64,000 nt of DNA from Bifidobacterium mizhiense (GCF_020884755.1 NZ_BPWE01000001.1:682001-746000); one strand, 5' to 3'; positions 8,896 through 18,890 are shown, counted from the first letter of the stretch. Translations and numbers: made by a program. Notes: generated from the letters alone by a model not told the origin.

Positions 8896-11800
8896 ATGGG
8901 GAATGCTCATGGCATCCGCAGACTGGTGACGTTGACAGCCATGATTGGGCTGGCGCTGATCGGAGCATCAACAGGCGCATACGCAACCACCGGCGATATG
9001 ACACCTGCATCTGCCACAGAATCGCCCTCGCCCAATCCTGACAGCAGCGCAAGTCCATTGCTCCGGGCAGGCAGTGAGGCACAGGCTGGAGCCGCTGCCC
9101 CGACCGCCTCACCGTCACCGTTGGCCAGTAACAATCCTTCACCATTCAAGGCCGTCCAACCATTCAACAGCAAAAAGGCAGACAGACCGTTCAGGGACAG
9201 CTCACCGAGAGACAAGTCACCCCAGACCAGGGATTCATCCTCATATACCCTCACTTTCGAGCCTGACGGGGGCTCGCTGGTATCCGGCTCGCCAGCCCTG
9301 AGCCAAACAGTAACCTCAGGTCATCTGGCATCCCCTCCTACCGTCACCAAATCAGGCTACCTGTTTGACGGATGGTTCCTCAAAGGCTCCGATGTGGCCT
9401 ATGACTTCGGCAAGCCGGTCACCAGCACGCAGTCGCTGACGGCCCATTGGTCGTCGGTCAACGACGCCCAGTGGACGACATCCGACGTCAGCGGTGGCGA
9501 CACCGGGGGCTCTGCAATCACCCTGACTCCCCCCAAGCCCAGAGGAGTGAGATTTGCACAGGTCAGCGCCGGCCACGACCACACCCTGGCCGTAGGTTCG
9601 GACGGCCACGTCTACGCCTGGGGCGACAACAGCAAGGGCGAGCTTGGCGACAGCACCACAATCAACAAAAACACGCCGGTGCGGATCACTGAAAACGAGG
9701 CCATCAAGGGAAAGACCTTCATATCCGTCAGCGCGGGAACCACATTCTCCATGGCCCTAGCCTCGGACGGCACCGTCTACACCTGGGGCGACAACAGTCG
9801 CGGCGAACTCGGCAACGGGTCCACCACGAATTCTTCAGTACCGGTAAAGGCGAATCTTAATGCCACCATCACCGCCATCAGCGCCGGATACTGGCATGCC
9901 ATGGCCCTGTCCTCAAGCGGGACGATCTACACATGGGGAGACAATCAATACGGCCAGCTCGGCAACGGGCGCACGGGCGTCAACGTCAACTCTTCACCAG
10001 CAGCGGTCTCTTCATCCGGCGTCACCTTCACCACCATCAGTGCCGGATACGATTTTCAAACGGCGCTGGACAGCCAAGGACATGCCTACGCCTGGGGACG
10101 CAACCAGGGCGGCCAGCTCAGCATCGGCACCATGGACGGCACCAGCAGTGGTTCCAATGTCTACACTCCATCGCGCATTTACGGCGACTCGACCGGCAAC
10201 CCAGACAGCACTGTCTACACCGACATCGATGCAGGGTACCTGCACGTCCTGGCACTGAGCAATACAGGCAAGGTGTACTACTGGGGTTATCCCCTGACCA
10301 AGAGCGACAAAGCCGACAGCGTCCACTCCTTCTATCCCAGCCAGGTAAGTCTGCCCCCGGAAGCGGCGACGCCTGTTTCAGTCAGCGCCGGGGACTACTC
10401 CTCTGCGATGGTCGACTCTGCAGGCAGCCTGTACATGTTCGGCAGCAATTCCAGCGGCCAGCTGGGCGACGGAACCACAGACCCCAGATCAGATTCAGAT
10501 ATGACCAAGGTGAGCCTGACAGGCGTCACGGTCACTGCATTCGATGTCTGCCGGCACAGTCTGGCCATCGGCTCGGACGGGCTCCCCTACAGCTGGGGCG
10601 AAGCGAAAAACGGCAAGCTGGGACAGGGTAGCAAGGGACTTCAAAGCGGTTCGCAGACCACGCCTGCAGCGGTCGGCCCGCCCCAGATAGATCTGACCAA
10701 GGTGACCTTCGGCAGGACGGATGTAGCCAAGACCGACACCAACAGCCCGATTAACCGAACCTCAGCAGGCGACGACACCTGGAGTTCAAATACCCCATGG
10801 ACGGTCACTACCCCGCACCACACTTACGGAACCACCAAGATCAGGATCAATGATGGTCAATGGTCCATTGGCGGTGCTGCACAGCAGGGGCAAAGCATCG
10901 GCAACTATACATTCACACCCACTGCCCAGAAGGTCACTTTTGATTCGGACGGAGGCTCATCAGCCTCGGACCAGTTCGTCACCGCAGGCAAGCAGGCTTC
11001 GCGTCCCACCGTCACCAAGGCAGGTTTCCTCTTCGACGGCTGGTTCATCAAGGAGGCAGACGGCAGCTCCAATGTGGCCTACGACTTTAGCAGTCCTGTC
11101 ACCGAGCCGGTGAATCTGAAAGCGCATTGGTCTTCGTCAGACATGAAATGGAAAACCTCGGATACCCTCCATGGCGACGACACCGGGGGCTCCAAAATCA
11201 CCCTGACTCCCCCCAAGCCCAGAGCAGTGAGGTTTACCCAGGCCAGTGCCGGGCGCTACCACACCCTGGCTGTGGGTTCTGACGGACACGTCTACGCCTG
11301 GGGAAATCAGGCCAGCGGCGGACTGGGGAACAGCAAAAACTCAGGCACGGCGGCGACACCTGTACGGATTACCGAAAATGATGCCATAAAAGGAAAAATC
11401 TTCATAGCCGTCAGCGCCGGCGACGCTTATTCCATGGCCCTGGCCTCAGACGGCACGGTCTACACCTGGGGTAGCAACGGTAAGGGGCAGCTCGGCAACG
11501 GCACTACCGATAATTCCAACGAACCAGTAAAGGCACAGACAGGCGATGCCAAAATCACCGCAATCAGCGCGGGACGGGCATACGCCATGGCCCTGGCCTC
11601 GGACGGTACAGTCTACACCTGGGGCAACAACGTTCAAGGCCAGCTCGGCATCGGCAGCTCAGACAAGAACAGCCATTCCACCCCTACCAAGGTCACGGCT
11701 CTGTCCAACATAATCGCCATCAGCGCAGGGTTCACCACAGGCACGGCCTTGGACAGTCAAGGCCATGCTTGGACTTGGGGCGAAAATACCAAGGGACAGC

Positions 11801-14385
11801 TCGGCAACGGCGCCCTTGCTGGCAATCCGACTCCGACACGTGTCCAAGACCTGAACACCGGACAGCCTGATACCCGGTTCTACATCGCCATCAGCGCGGG
11901 ATACCAACACGTGTTGGCACTGGATACGGATCATAACCTCTATGGGTGGGGTTCCGGCACCGCCATCGGCTCCACTACAGATACCAACGTCAGCACGAGA
12001 GGATCCACCGCGATCAGTTTCGGAGACAACGCTGTCAGCATCACCGCCATCAGCGCAGGCGACGATGGATCCGAAGCCATAGACGACAGCGGAAGCATCT
12101 ACACCTGGGGCAAGGAGGGCTACGGCCAACTGGGCAACGGCGTGAACGATAATACGGCATGGCAGACCAATCCGAAAGCCATCACCCTGGCTCAGTCAAT
12201 AAAGGCTCGCGCAGTGTCCACCTCCAGCCATCACCAGACAGCCATCGGGTCTGACGGATTGCTCTACACCTGGGGATACAGCTACTACAACCAGCTCGGA
12301 CGAACCGGGGCAACCTCAGTGCCTGGCACCACACAGTCGCCGCAGATCACCCTGATTAAGGTCATCTTCGGCACCATGGCCAGCAGCACCAAGCCAGCCA
12401 CGAACCTGACCCAGACAGGCAAAGACACCTGGGATGCAAACCAGGATTGGACCTTCGTCACGCCCGCGTACCCGTACGGCCCCTCCAGTTTCACCATCAC
12501 ATGGACTATTGCCGACGATACCGGAGACTCAAGGCAGACACAGCAATTCGACTACACCTTCGATCGGACCAAGAAGCGCATAACGCTTGACCCTGAGGGA
12601 GGTACTGGAGCTGCATGGACAAGCAAGGACATCGAGGAAGGCGAATTGATACCCCGACAGACCGTGGCCAAGACGGGCTTCCTCTTTGACGGGTGGTTCG
12701 TCAAAGCGGATGACGGCAGTTCCAATGTGGCCTACGATTTCGGTAAGCCAGTCACGGACCCGTTGACCCTGGTCGCGCACTGGACGCCTTCGGCTCCAAC
12801 TACTGTCGACCCAACTGTCAGCCCATCCACTGGCGGATACCAGGTCACCATCACTCCGCCCTCGCAGCGCGGCATCCGCTTCGCCCAGGTCAGCACAGGC
12901 AAAAACCATACCCTGGCTGTCGGCAGTGACGGCAACGCCTACGCCTGGGGAAACAACAGCACGGGACAGCTCGGCAACGGTAGCAAGGACAGCAGCAAGA
13001 CGCCCGTCCAAGTGAAGAAGCCATCCGGTGCAGGTACCGACTTCGCCTACACCCAGGTAAGCGCAGGATATGGATTCTCGTTGGCCCTCGGCAGTGACGG
13101 CAATGCATACGCCTGGGGAGACAACAGCAGGGGGCAGCTTGGCAAGGGCGCTGCCGACGGCACCAATACGACGCCCGTCCAAGTGAAGAAGCCTTCCGGA
13201 GCAGGTACTGACTTCGCCTACACCCAGGTAAGCGCAGGCGGCTATCATTCCCTGGCCATCGGCAAGGATCATCAGGTCTATGCCTGGGGGGACAGGAGCA
13301 ACGGCGGGCAGGTGGGCGACGGCAACACGACCGGGAACGCCCCTGCTCCTGTAGCCGTCAACGCAAGTGCCACCAGTCCTGGATTCCAGGCCAGACAGGT
13401 CAGTGCGGGATATCAGCACTCTCTGATCATCGGCATAAGCGGGCAAACCTACGCATGGGGATACGGCGACAGCGGCAGACTGGGCAACAATGCCAAAGCC
13501 TCACAGGCCACTCCTGTGTCGGTGTCCTCACCCATGCAATACGAGGACGGATCGACAGGATTCTTCGCCACCCAGGTCAGCGCGGGAGGCTCGCACTCCC
13601 TGGCCATTGGCAGAGACGGCAAAGCCTACGCCTGGGGTGCGAATACCGACGGGCGACTGGGCACCGGAGACACCAATGATGCCGCAATACCAACCCTGGT
13701 GGCCGATCCCGACGGAGGTAGCGATGGATTCAAACCCACCGAGATCAGCGCCGGAGGATGGTTCTGCGCAGGAATCAACGACAAAGGGAAGATATACACC
13801 TGGGGAAACAACGGTCAAAACGCCCTGGGCAATGTCTCCATCACGGGATCCATCAGCGCATCCCCCGTTCTGGTGAGCAAGGACGGCAGCACCACACAGA
13901 TCAGTGCAGGCGAGCGCCAAGTCCTGGCCATCGACTCCAACGACATGGCCTATGGCTGGGGCGACAACAGCAGCAGACAGCTAGGGACCAATTTGGACAG
14001 CACTTCCGTCAAGGCAGCCACCTTGGTCTGCCCGCCGCAATTGACCATCAGCTCGGTCACAATCGGCACGGATCCGGATACTGCCGCAGTTCTTGAACTG
14101 ACCCGGAGCGGTACAGCCGACGCATGGGGATCGTGGAATACCTGGACCTTCTATACCCCAGCCTTCAAGGCAGGCCGGACAACAGTCAACATCACCTGGA
14201 ATGTGGGCCAAGGCAACCCTCAAACCGAGAATCTGCCCTTTACCTACAAGGATATTCTGCCTCTGACCGGTAGCCAGGGTCTGCTCATCGTGCTGCTTGT
14301 CGGACTTTTCATAACGGTGACTGTCCTGGCAGCAAGACAGCATTACTTGGAAATGGCTCGTCAGACTCTAACCAGCACTCGCTGA
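8896..14385 (+). CDS. Giant LPxTG surface protein with three B-repeat/RCC1-propeller modules
   Basis: Secreted, probably sortase-anchored protein of 1829 aa. A signal peptide (~residues 1-31) is followed by a Ser/Thr/Pro-rich linker. Three modules come next. Each has an InlB-type B-repeat (~116-186, 678-747, 1226-1297) with the FDGWF...VAYDF core, a short TIG-like half (GG..ITLTPP..RG.RF), seven RCC1 repeats (~222-582, 782-1139, 1332-1699; motif SAG....LA.GSDG..YAWG.N..GQLG), then a second TIG-like half (e.g. ~598-674). Seven RCC1 units equal one complete propeller. The C terminus has LPLTG (1788-1792), a hydrophobic helix and an Arg-containing tail. Start ATG 8896 has GGAGGA 8 nt upstream. 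RCC1 here is a structural fold; adhesion or glycan binding is only a guess. Confidence 0.9.
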   Translation: MGNAHGIRRLVTLTAMIGLALIGASTGAYATTGDMTPASATESPSPNPDSSASPLLRAGSEAQAGAAAPTASPSPLASNNPSPFKAVQPFNSKKADRPFRDSSPRDKSPQTRDSSSYTLTFEPDGGSLVSGSPALSQTVTSGHLASPPTVTKSGYLFDGWFLKGSDVAYDFGKPVTSTQSLTAHWSSVNDAQWTTSDVSGGDTGGSAITLTPPKPRGVRFAQVSAGHDHTLAVGSDGHVYAWGDNSKGELGDSTTINKNTPVRITENEAIKGKTFISVSAGTTFSMALASDGTVYTWGDNSRGELGNGSTTNSSVPVKANLNATITAISAGYWHAMALSSSGTIYTWGDNQYGQLGNGRTGVNVNSSPAAVSSSGVTFTTISAGYDFQTALDSQGHAYAWGRNQGGQLSIGTMDGTSSGSNVYTPSRIYGDSTGNPDSTVYTDIDAGYLHVLALSNTGKVYYWGYPLTKSDKADSVHSFYPSQVSLPPEAATPVSVSAGDYSSAMVDSAGSLYMFGSNSSGQLGDGTTDPRSDSDMTKVSLTGVTVTAFDVCRHSLAIGSDGLPYSWGEAKNGKLGQGSKGLQSGSQTTPAAVGPPQIDLTKVTFGRTDVAKTDTNSPINRTSAGDDTWSSNTPWTVTTPHHTYGTTKIRINDGQWSIGGAAQQGQSIGNYTFTPTAQKVTFDSDGGSSASDQFVTAGKQASRPTVTKAGFLFDGWFIKEADGSSNVAYDFSSPVTEPVNLKAHWSSSDMKWKTSDTLHGDDTGGSKITLTPPKPRAVRFTQASAGRYHTLAVGSDGHVYAWGNQASGGLGNSKNSGTAATPVRITENDAIKGKIFIAVSAGDAYSMALASDGTVYTWGSNGKGQLGNGTTDNSNEPVKAQTGDAKITAISAGRAYAMALASDGTVYTWGNNVQGQLGIGSSDKNSHSTPTKVTALSNIIAISAGFTTGTALDSQGHAWTWGENTKGQLGNGALAGNPTPTRVQDLNTGQPDTRFYIAISAGYQHVLALDTDHNLYGWGSGTAIGSTTDTNVSTRGSTAISFGDNAVSITAISAGDDGSEAIDDSGSIYTWGKEGYGQLGNGVNDNTAWQTNPKAITLAQSIKARAVSTSSHHQTAIGSDGLLYTWGYSYYNQLGRTGATSVPGTTQSPQITLIKVIFGTMASSTKPATNLTQTGKDTWDANQDWTFVTPAYPYGPSSFTITWTIADDTGDSRQTQQFDYTFDRTKKRITLDPEGGTGAAWTSKDIEEGELIPRQTVAKTGFLFDGWFVKADDGSSNVAYDFGKPVTDPLTLVAHWTPSAPTTVDPTVSPSTGGYQVTITPPSQRGIRFAQVSTGKNHTLAVGSDGNAYAWGNNSTGQLGNGSKDSSKTPVQVKKPSGAGTDFAYTQVSAGYGFSLALGSDGNAYAWGDNSRGQLGKGAADGTNTTPVQVKKPSGAGTDFAYTQVSAGGYHSLAIGKDHQVYAWGDRSNGGQVGDGNTTGNAPAPVAVNASATSPGFQARQVSAGYQHSLIIGISGQTYAWGYGDSGRLGNNAKASQATPVSVSSPMQYEDGSTGFFATQVSAGGSHSLAIGRDGKAYAWGANTDGRLGTGDTNDAAIPTLVADPDGGSDGFKPTEISAGGWFCAGINDKGKIYTWGNNGQNALGNVSITGSISASPVLVSKDGSTTQISAGERQVLAIDSNDMAYGWGDNSSRQLGTNLDSTSVKAATLVCPPQLTISSVTIGTDPDTAAVLELTRSGTADAWGSWNTWTFYTPAFKAGRTTVNITWNVGQGNPQTENLPFTYKDILPLTGSQGLLIVLLVGLFITVTVLAARQHYLEMARQTLTSTR
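13000..13238 (+). repeat. Near-identical duplicated blade segment inside the first RCC1 gene
   Basis: Two 68-nt copies (13000-13067 and 13171-13238) differ at three positions by direct comparison. They are offset by 171 nt, i.e. 57 codons or one RCC1 repeat. The rest of the gene is repetitive at protein level but more diverged in DNA, so this looks like a recent single-blade duplication or gene conversion. Confidence 0.75.
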
Positions 14386-14392
14386 TACCTTG

Positions 14393-14430
14393 TGGCCGAC
14401 GGCATAGGAATTGATCCGAGCCGTCGGCCA
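14393..14430. terminator. Bidirectional hairpin between the RCC1 gene and aroQ
   Basis: An 11-bp perfect stem (TGGCCGACGGC / GCCGTCGGCCA) with a 16-nt loop lies between the convergent ends of the RCC1 gene and the chorismate mutase gene. Neither side has a clear T run. Confidence 0.6.
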
Positions 14431-14450
14431 TGACCATACGATGAATTTCC

Positions 14451-14807
14451 TCAGTGTGAGTTGGCCTGGTCGGCCAGCCGTTCGTGGTCGCGCTTGGCAG
14501 CATCGGCCACCAGATGCAGATAGGCCTCAGCCAGATCCGGGTCCAGCCCGTAATCATCAGCCTTGTCTCGCAAGGTAGCTATTTGTGTGCTCTCCCGGCG
14601 CATATCCGCCGAGGCGAATCCTGCCTGCGCCTTAAGCAACCCGACGCGGTGGGTCACCCTGAACCGTTCGGCCAGCATGGCGACAATGGCGGCATCGATG
14701 GTGTCCACATCGGCACGCAGTTCCTCCACCTGGCGGGCAGCCTGGGCCTGTGGACCCCCGCTCTGCACCTGGTCATCGATCACTGTTTCCATCTTCGCAT
14801 CGCTCAT
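14451..14807 (-). CDS. Chorismate mutase, AroQ class
   Basis: Small all-helical chorismate mutase of 118 aa that converts chorismate to prephenate for Phe/Tyr synthesis. The AroQ pattern is visible: an N-terminal helix with VEELRADVDTIDAAIVAMLAERF, then THRVGLLKAQAG carrying the active-site lysine, RRESTQIATLRDKA, and a final helix LVADAAKRDH. The first 25 residues are a polar extension. TAGACT stands 8 nt before the ATG and no ribosome site is present, suggesting a leaderless or nearly leaderless message. The gene sits alone between two RCC1 surface-protein genes on the opposite strand. Confidence 0.88.
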   Translation of the reverse strand: MSDAKMETVIDDQVQSGGPQAQAARQVEELRADVDTIDAAIVAMLAERFRVTHRVGLLKAQAGFASADMRRESTQIATLRDKADDYGLDPDLAEAYLHLVADAAKRDHERLADQANSH

Positions 14808-14973
14808 AAAAGACCAGTCTAATCAAGCTCCCTAGGCGACTACGACAAGCCCTGCCACCACTGTGACACTGGTGTTATTGTAGTGGATGGGATTATTGAC
14901 TCTTGGGGAGAGAGTCTCGTTCGTCTACACCTGCCTATACAAGTGCCGGACGCATGGGGGAGGATGCCTTCAC

Positions 14974-17900
14974 ATGAAGATGGTACGTAGTCGTCGCGTC
15001 ACACTGCTCGTCAGCCTATGCTGCGTCTTGGTTGTCTGCAGCATGCTTGGTCTGCAATTCGGTCAAGCAGCGCCGGAATCCAATGAGACCGCAGTCGAAA
15101 CTCAGGGAACTGGAGCAATTGGCACTGGAACCAACACTCCCGGACAGATTCCTTCGGTTTCCCCCGGTCCCTCATCGTCGCCGTCGGGCATGCCCACCCT
15201 GTCCAATGGCTCTGGTGCGGCGGCAACAGGACAATCAGCGCCTGCCGCCAGCACATCGCCCACCTCGCCGTCCTCGCCTTCGCCCGGCACAGCAGGTTCC
15301 TCGGAGCCAACATCAACCGCCTCTTCCCCATCGAATACCACCAGCCACACAGTCACTTTCGACTACAACATGCAGTCTGCAACTCCGACAACTTCGACTG
15401 TGGCTGATGGCGCCCAGGTTGCGCGCCCCAGTCCTGAACCCACCCGCCGAGGATTCGTTCTCGAAGGATGGTTCGCAGGCAAGGTAGCCTATGACTTCTC
15501 CGCTCCTGTGCATGCGAACCTGACCCTGAAAGCCAAGTGGGCCCGCGCCGACCAGACCTGGACCATGCAACCGCAAGAGGGACCCGAATCAGGAGGCACC
15601 GGAGTGACCCTTACCCCGCCCCCGCCCTCCGGTGTCCGTTTCAGCCAGGTCAGTGCAGGCATCCGGTTCTCACTGGCTTTGGGATCGGATGGCAACGTCT
15701 ACGCCTGGGGCTATAATGGTGGTGCTCAGCTGGGCGATGGCACTGTTGTCAACAAGTCAACGCCCATAAGGGTGCCCCGGCCCGAAGAAGTCCGCAATGA
15801 CAAGGATTTTCGGTTCGTCAGCGTCAACGCTGGTCGGTTCTTCAGCATGGCCCTGGACAACCATGGCACCCTCTGGTCCTGGGGATACAACTATCTGAAG
15901 ACCTTGGGCAACCCTAATGTGGCTGACAGCGGCATGCATAACTATTCGGAATACCCGGTCAAGGTAATGCTGCCTGAAGGAGCGCCGGCCGGATTCACCT
16001 ACAAGGCCGTCACCGGCAGTCACAATCACACCCTGGCCATAGGATCGGATGGCAACGTCTATGGCTGGGGAACCTGCAGTGAAGGAGAAACCGGCCGCCA
16101 TAAGTGCGACGGCATATGCGACTCCACGCCCAGCCTCATCCAGGGATTCGATAAGAACCACAAAATCATAGCTGTGCAGGCAGGAATGAACTACTCAACA
16201 GCTCTGGACGACGCTGGCACGGTATGGTCATGGGGAAGCAACCTTTACCACCAGTTGGATCCATCCGCCGGCGCGGTCGTAGGCAACTATACGCCGATCA
16301 AGATCAACGGCCTTGATAAGGTCCATGTGGTGGCCATCGCAGACGGCTCCGAAAACACTCTGGCCCTGGATGACCAGGGAAGGGTCTGGACCTGGGGAAT
16401 GAACGAAAACGGCCAGATCGGCAACGGGTCAAGCGCCAGCAAGACCGAGGTGTTCAAAGACCCCGTCCAGGTCAGCTTCCCCCAGGGGACCAGAATTACC
16501 GCCATCGCTAGTGGCCACCATTACGGTTCCAATCACGCCATAGCTCTGGATTCAGATGGCAATATCTGGACCTGGGGCGACAACACCTACGGACAAATGG
16601 GCGACGGCAAGACCTCTGCAGCAGACAGCCCCCAGACCACTCCGGAACGCTTGGAAGATCCAAAGCTTGCCGGTCGGCACTGGATCAGCATCAGCGCTGG
16701 CGAGGATTTTAATCTGGCTATCGGCGACGACGGCCAGACCTACAGCTGGGGACGTGACGACGAGGGCCAGCTGGGTCAAGGCACCAGCGGCGATAACTTT
16801 CATAACCGGCCCTCCGCGGTCGCCTTCCCCTGGCCGGCAAAACTGACCGGACTCCAATTCGACACAACGGATATCACCACCGGAATGAAGGCACAAAAGA
16901 ACGGGACCTGGACGGCTACCACCCCGCCGCACGCCCCAGGGCTGGTGGATGTGACCCTGACCTGGACCTTGAACGACCAAGAACAGACCCAGGTCCACCT
17001 GCCCTTCCGTTACCTGTCGGGCGGGGTGAGTGTAACCTTCCAGTCGGAGAGCGATTCACCAGCGCCGCCCAGCCAGAGTCTGGAAGCGGGAGAGCGAGCA
17101 GTCCGTCCCGGCACTGATCCGACCAAGGCCGGCTATCGCTTCGATGGCTGGTTCCTAGGCAAGACCGCTTACGACTTTTCCAAGCCAGTCACCAGCTCCA
17201 TGACGCTCAAGGCCCACTGGAGCCCTGAGAGTCAGAACTGGACCATGACACCAGACCATGGAACCGAGATGGGCGGAACGAAGGTCACCCTGACACCGCC
17301 AGCCCTGCGAGGCATTCGCTTCAGCCAGGTCAGTGCCGGTTCCCACTGGTCCCTGGCCCTGGGATCTGACGGGAAGGCCTACGCCTGGGGCAACAACGAC
17401 AGCGGCCAGCTGGGCAACGCAAACATCTCCAAGGGCAGCACCAGCACCATACCGGTCCGAGTGGATATGCCCGAGAAGGCGGAGGCCGACTTCGTCTTCA
17501 CCCAGGTCAGCGCAGGCCGGGATTATGGCCTTGCTCTAGGTTCCGATGGGAAAGTCTACGCCTGGGGCAACAACGACATTGGCCAGCTGGGCGACTCCAC
17601 CCTGAATGCACAAGGCCGGCCCCATCTGGTACCTGGTCTGCCGGACAAGATCCGGTCCATCAGCGCCGGCAGCGGACATGCCTTGGCTCTGGATTCCCAG
17701 GGACGAGTCTGGTCCTGGGGCGCCAACCAATACGGCCAGCTAGGCCTGGATAATGCCGGCGGCGATACCGTCTCGCCAGACGGGCGAACCAGCCCTGCCA
17801 TGGTGACCGGAATCCCGGCTGCCACAACGGCAATAAGTGCCGGAAGCCGGTATTCGCTAGCCATGACCGTGGATGGACAAGTCTACGCCTGGGGCACCAA

Positions 17901-18729
17901 TGATTCCGGCCAGCTGGGCGATCCCTCCCTGCCAGTGATCGCTGACGGCGCCAACCCCACGCCGTCTGTCGTTCAAGGATTGACGGGCGAGATGAGCGCC
18001 ATCAGCGCCGGAGACCACCAAGCGCTGGCCCTGGACTCCCAAGGACGCATCTGGACCTGGGGACAGGTCAAGGGCGAGAACAAGAAAACCCCTGCCCTAT
18101 TGACCCTTCCCGACGGACTGCCGACGGGGTTTGCCATCACGCAGATCAGCGCCGGCACCGGAGCATCCTCCGCCCTGGGCTCCGATGGACAGATCCTGAC
18201 CTGGAGCAATGCCACAGAAGGCTCAGACCCAACATCCTTGGCCAAACCCAAAGATGCGCCTACAGATTTCAGCTTCACTGCCGTCAGCACGGGCGACCCG
18301 AGCTCACTAGCCCTAGGCTCCGACGGCCTGGCCTACGGATGGGGTGCCGACGATGCCGGCCAGCTGGGCGACGACCAATCCGGACCGGACCTGAACAGCA
18401 AGACTCCACAGGCTGTTGTGATTAGAAGCCAGGTTAAGACGGTCACCTTCGCCGGACTGTCCGCAGAGGGAACCCCGCAGTATCAGAACGGCACCTGGTC
18501 GGCAGTCACACCGCGTTACAGGCCCGGGCAGGTGGATACCGTCATTCAATGGAGCCTGGTAGGCGTGGATCAAAAGGATCAGACCCTGCCCTACACCTAC
18601 GACCAGCTGGCCATCCTGCCCCTGACCGGCAGCACGGGCGTGATCCTGCTGATCATAGCTGGCCTGTTGGGCATGGGAGCCGCCATGGCTGCCAGATTCC
18701 ATCGGCAGGAGAACAAAATGGCAGCATGA
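14974..18729 (+). CDS. LPxTG surface protein with two B-repeat/RCC1-propeller modules
   Basis: Paralogue of the 1829-aa protein upstream, 1251 aa. It has a signal peptide after a basic start (MKMVRSRRVTLLV...), then a Ser/Pro/Thr-rich linker. Two modules follow, each with an InlB-type B-repeat (~125-190, 685-750; cores EGWFAGKVAYDF and DGWFLGKTAYDF), a TIG-like half (SGGTGVTLTPPPPSGVRF, ~207-224), seven RCC1 repeats (~225-606 and 785-1136) and the second TIG-like half (e.g. NGTWTATTPPHAPGLVDVTL). The sorting signal LPLTG lies at 1215-1219, then a hydrophobic helix and basic tail. Start ATG 14974 has GGGAGGA about 9 nt upstream. The first block is more diverged from the RCC1 consensus than the second. 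Confidence 0.9.
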   Translation: MKMVRSRRVTLLVSLCCVLVVCSMLGLQFGQAAPESNETAVETQGTGAIGTGTNTPGQIPSVSPGPSSSPSGMPTLSNGSGAAATGQSAPAASTSPTSPSSPSPGTAGSSEPTSTASSPSNTTSHTVTFDYNMQSATPTTSTVADGAQVARPSPEPTRRGFVLEGWFAGKVAYDFSAPVHANLTLKAKWARADQTWTMQPQEGPESGGTGVTLTPPPPSGVRFSQVSAGIRFSLALGSDGNVYAWGYNGGAQLGDGTVVNKSTPIRVPRPEEVRNDKDFRFVSVNAGRFFSMALDNHGTLWSWGYNYLKTLGNPNVADSGMHNYSEYPVKVMLPEGAPAGFTYKAVTGSHNHTLAIGSDGNVYGWGTCSEGETGRHKCDGICDSTPSLIQGFDKNHKIIAVQAGMNYSTALDDAGTVWSWGSNLYHQLDPSAGAVVGNYTPIKINGLDKVHVVAIADGSENTLALDDQGRVWTWGMNENGQIGNGSSASKTEVFKDPVQVSFPQGTRITAIASGHHYGSNHAIALDSDGNIWTWGDNTYGQMGDGKTSAADSPQTTPERLEDPKLAGRHWISISAGEDFNLAIGDDGQTYSWGRDDEGQLGQGTSGDNFHNRPSAVAFPWPAKLTGLQFDTTDITTGMKAQKNGTWTATTPPHAPGLVDVTLTWTLNDQEQTQVHLPFRYLSGGVSVTFQSESDSPAPPSQSLEAGERAVRPGTDPTKAGYRFDGWFLGKTAYDFSKPVTSSMTLKAHWSPESQNWTMTPDHGTEMGGTKVTLTPPALRGIRFSQVSAGSHWSLALGSDGKAYAWGNNDSGQLGNANISKGSTSTIPVRVDMPEKAEADFVFTQVSAGRDYGLALGSDGKVYAWGNNDIGQLGDSTLNAQGRPHLVPGLPDKIRSISAGSGHALALDSQGRVWSWGANQYGQLGLDNAGGDTVSPDGRTSPAMVTGIPAATTAISAGSRYSLAMTVDGQVYAWGTNDSGQLGDPSLPVIADGANPTPSVVQGLTGEMSAISAGDHQALALDSQGRIWTWGQVKGENKKTPALLTLPDGLPTGFAITQISAGTGASSALGSDGQILTWSNATEGSDPTSLAKPKDAPTDFSFTAVSTGDPSSLALGSDGLAYGWGADDAGQLGDDQSGPDLNSKTPQAVVIRSQVKTVTFAGLSAEGTPQYQNGTWSAVTPRYRPGQVDTVIQWSLVGVDQKDQTLPYTYDQLAILPLTGSTGVILLIIAGLLGMGAAMAARFHRQENKMAA

Positions 18730-18823
18730 CAGGGGCAGGGACGACACTATGAAAAACCTTGGCTGACAGGCTTCGAATAGATCATCGCCCTAAACAGGTG
18801 TCTTGTTTCGCCACTGCTTATGC

Positions 18824-18865
18824 ATTGGGCCCTATCCACGAACTGAATCGCGGATAGGGCCCAAT
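18824..18865. terminator. Bidirectional terminator-like hairpin between RCC1 gene and rho
   Basis: A 14-bp perfect stem (ATTGGGCCCTATCC / GGATAGGGCCCAAT) with a 14-nt loop lies between the convergent RCC1 gene and rho. It has no strong T run on either side. Confidence 0.7.
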
Positions 18866-18890
18866 AAACATGTCAGGCGTCAGGCCCGAG

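Noticed and set aside
8896-18729. Possible CRISPR-like or tandem DNA repeat array
   Set aside because: The periodicity comes from in-frame RCC1 protein repeats with variable length and diverged DNA, not from short direct repeats with spacers.
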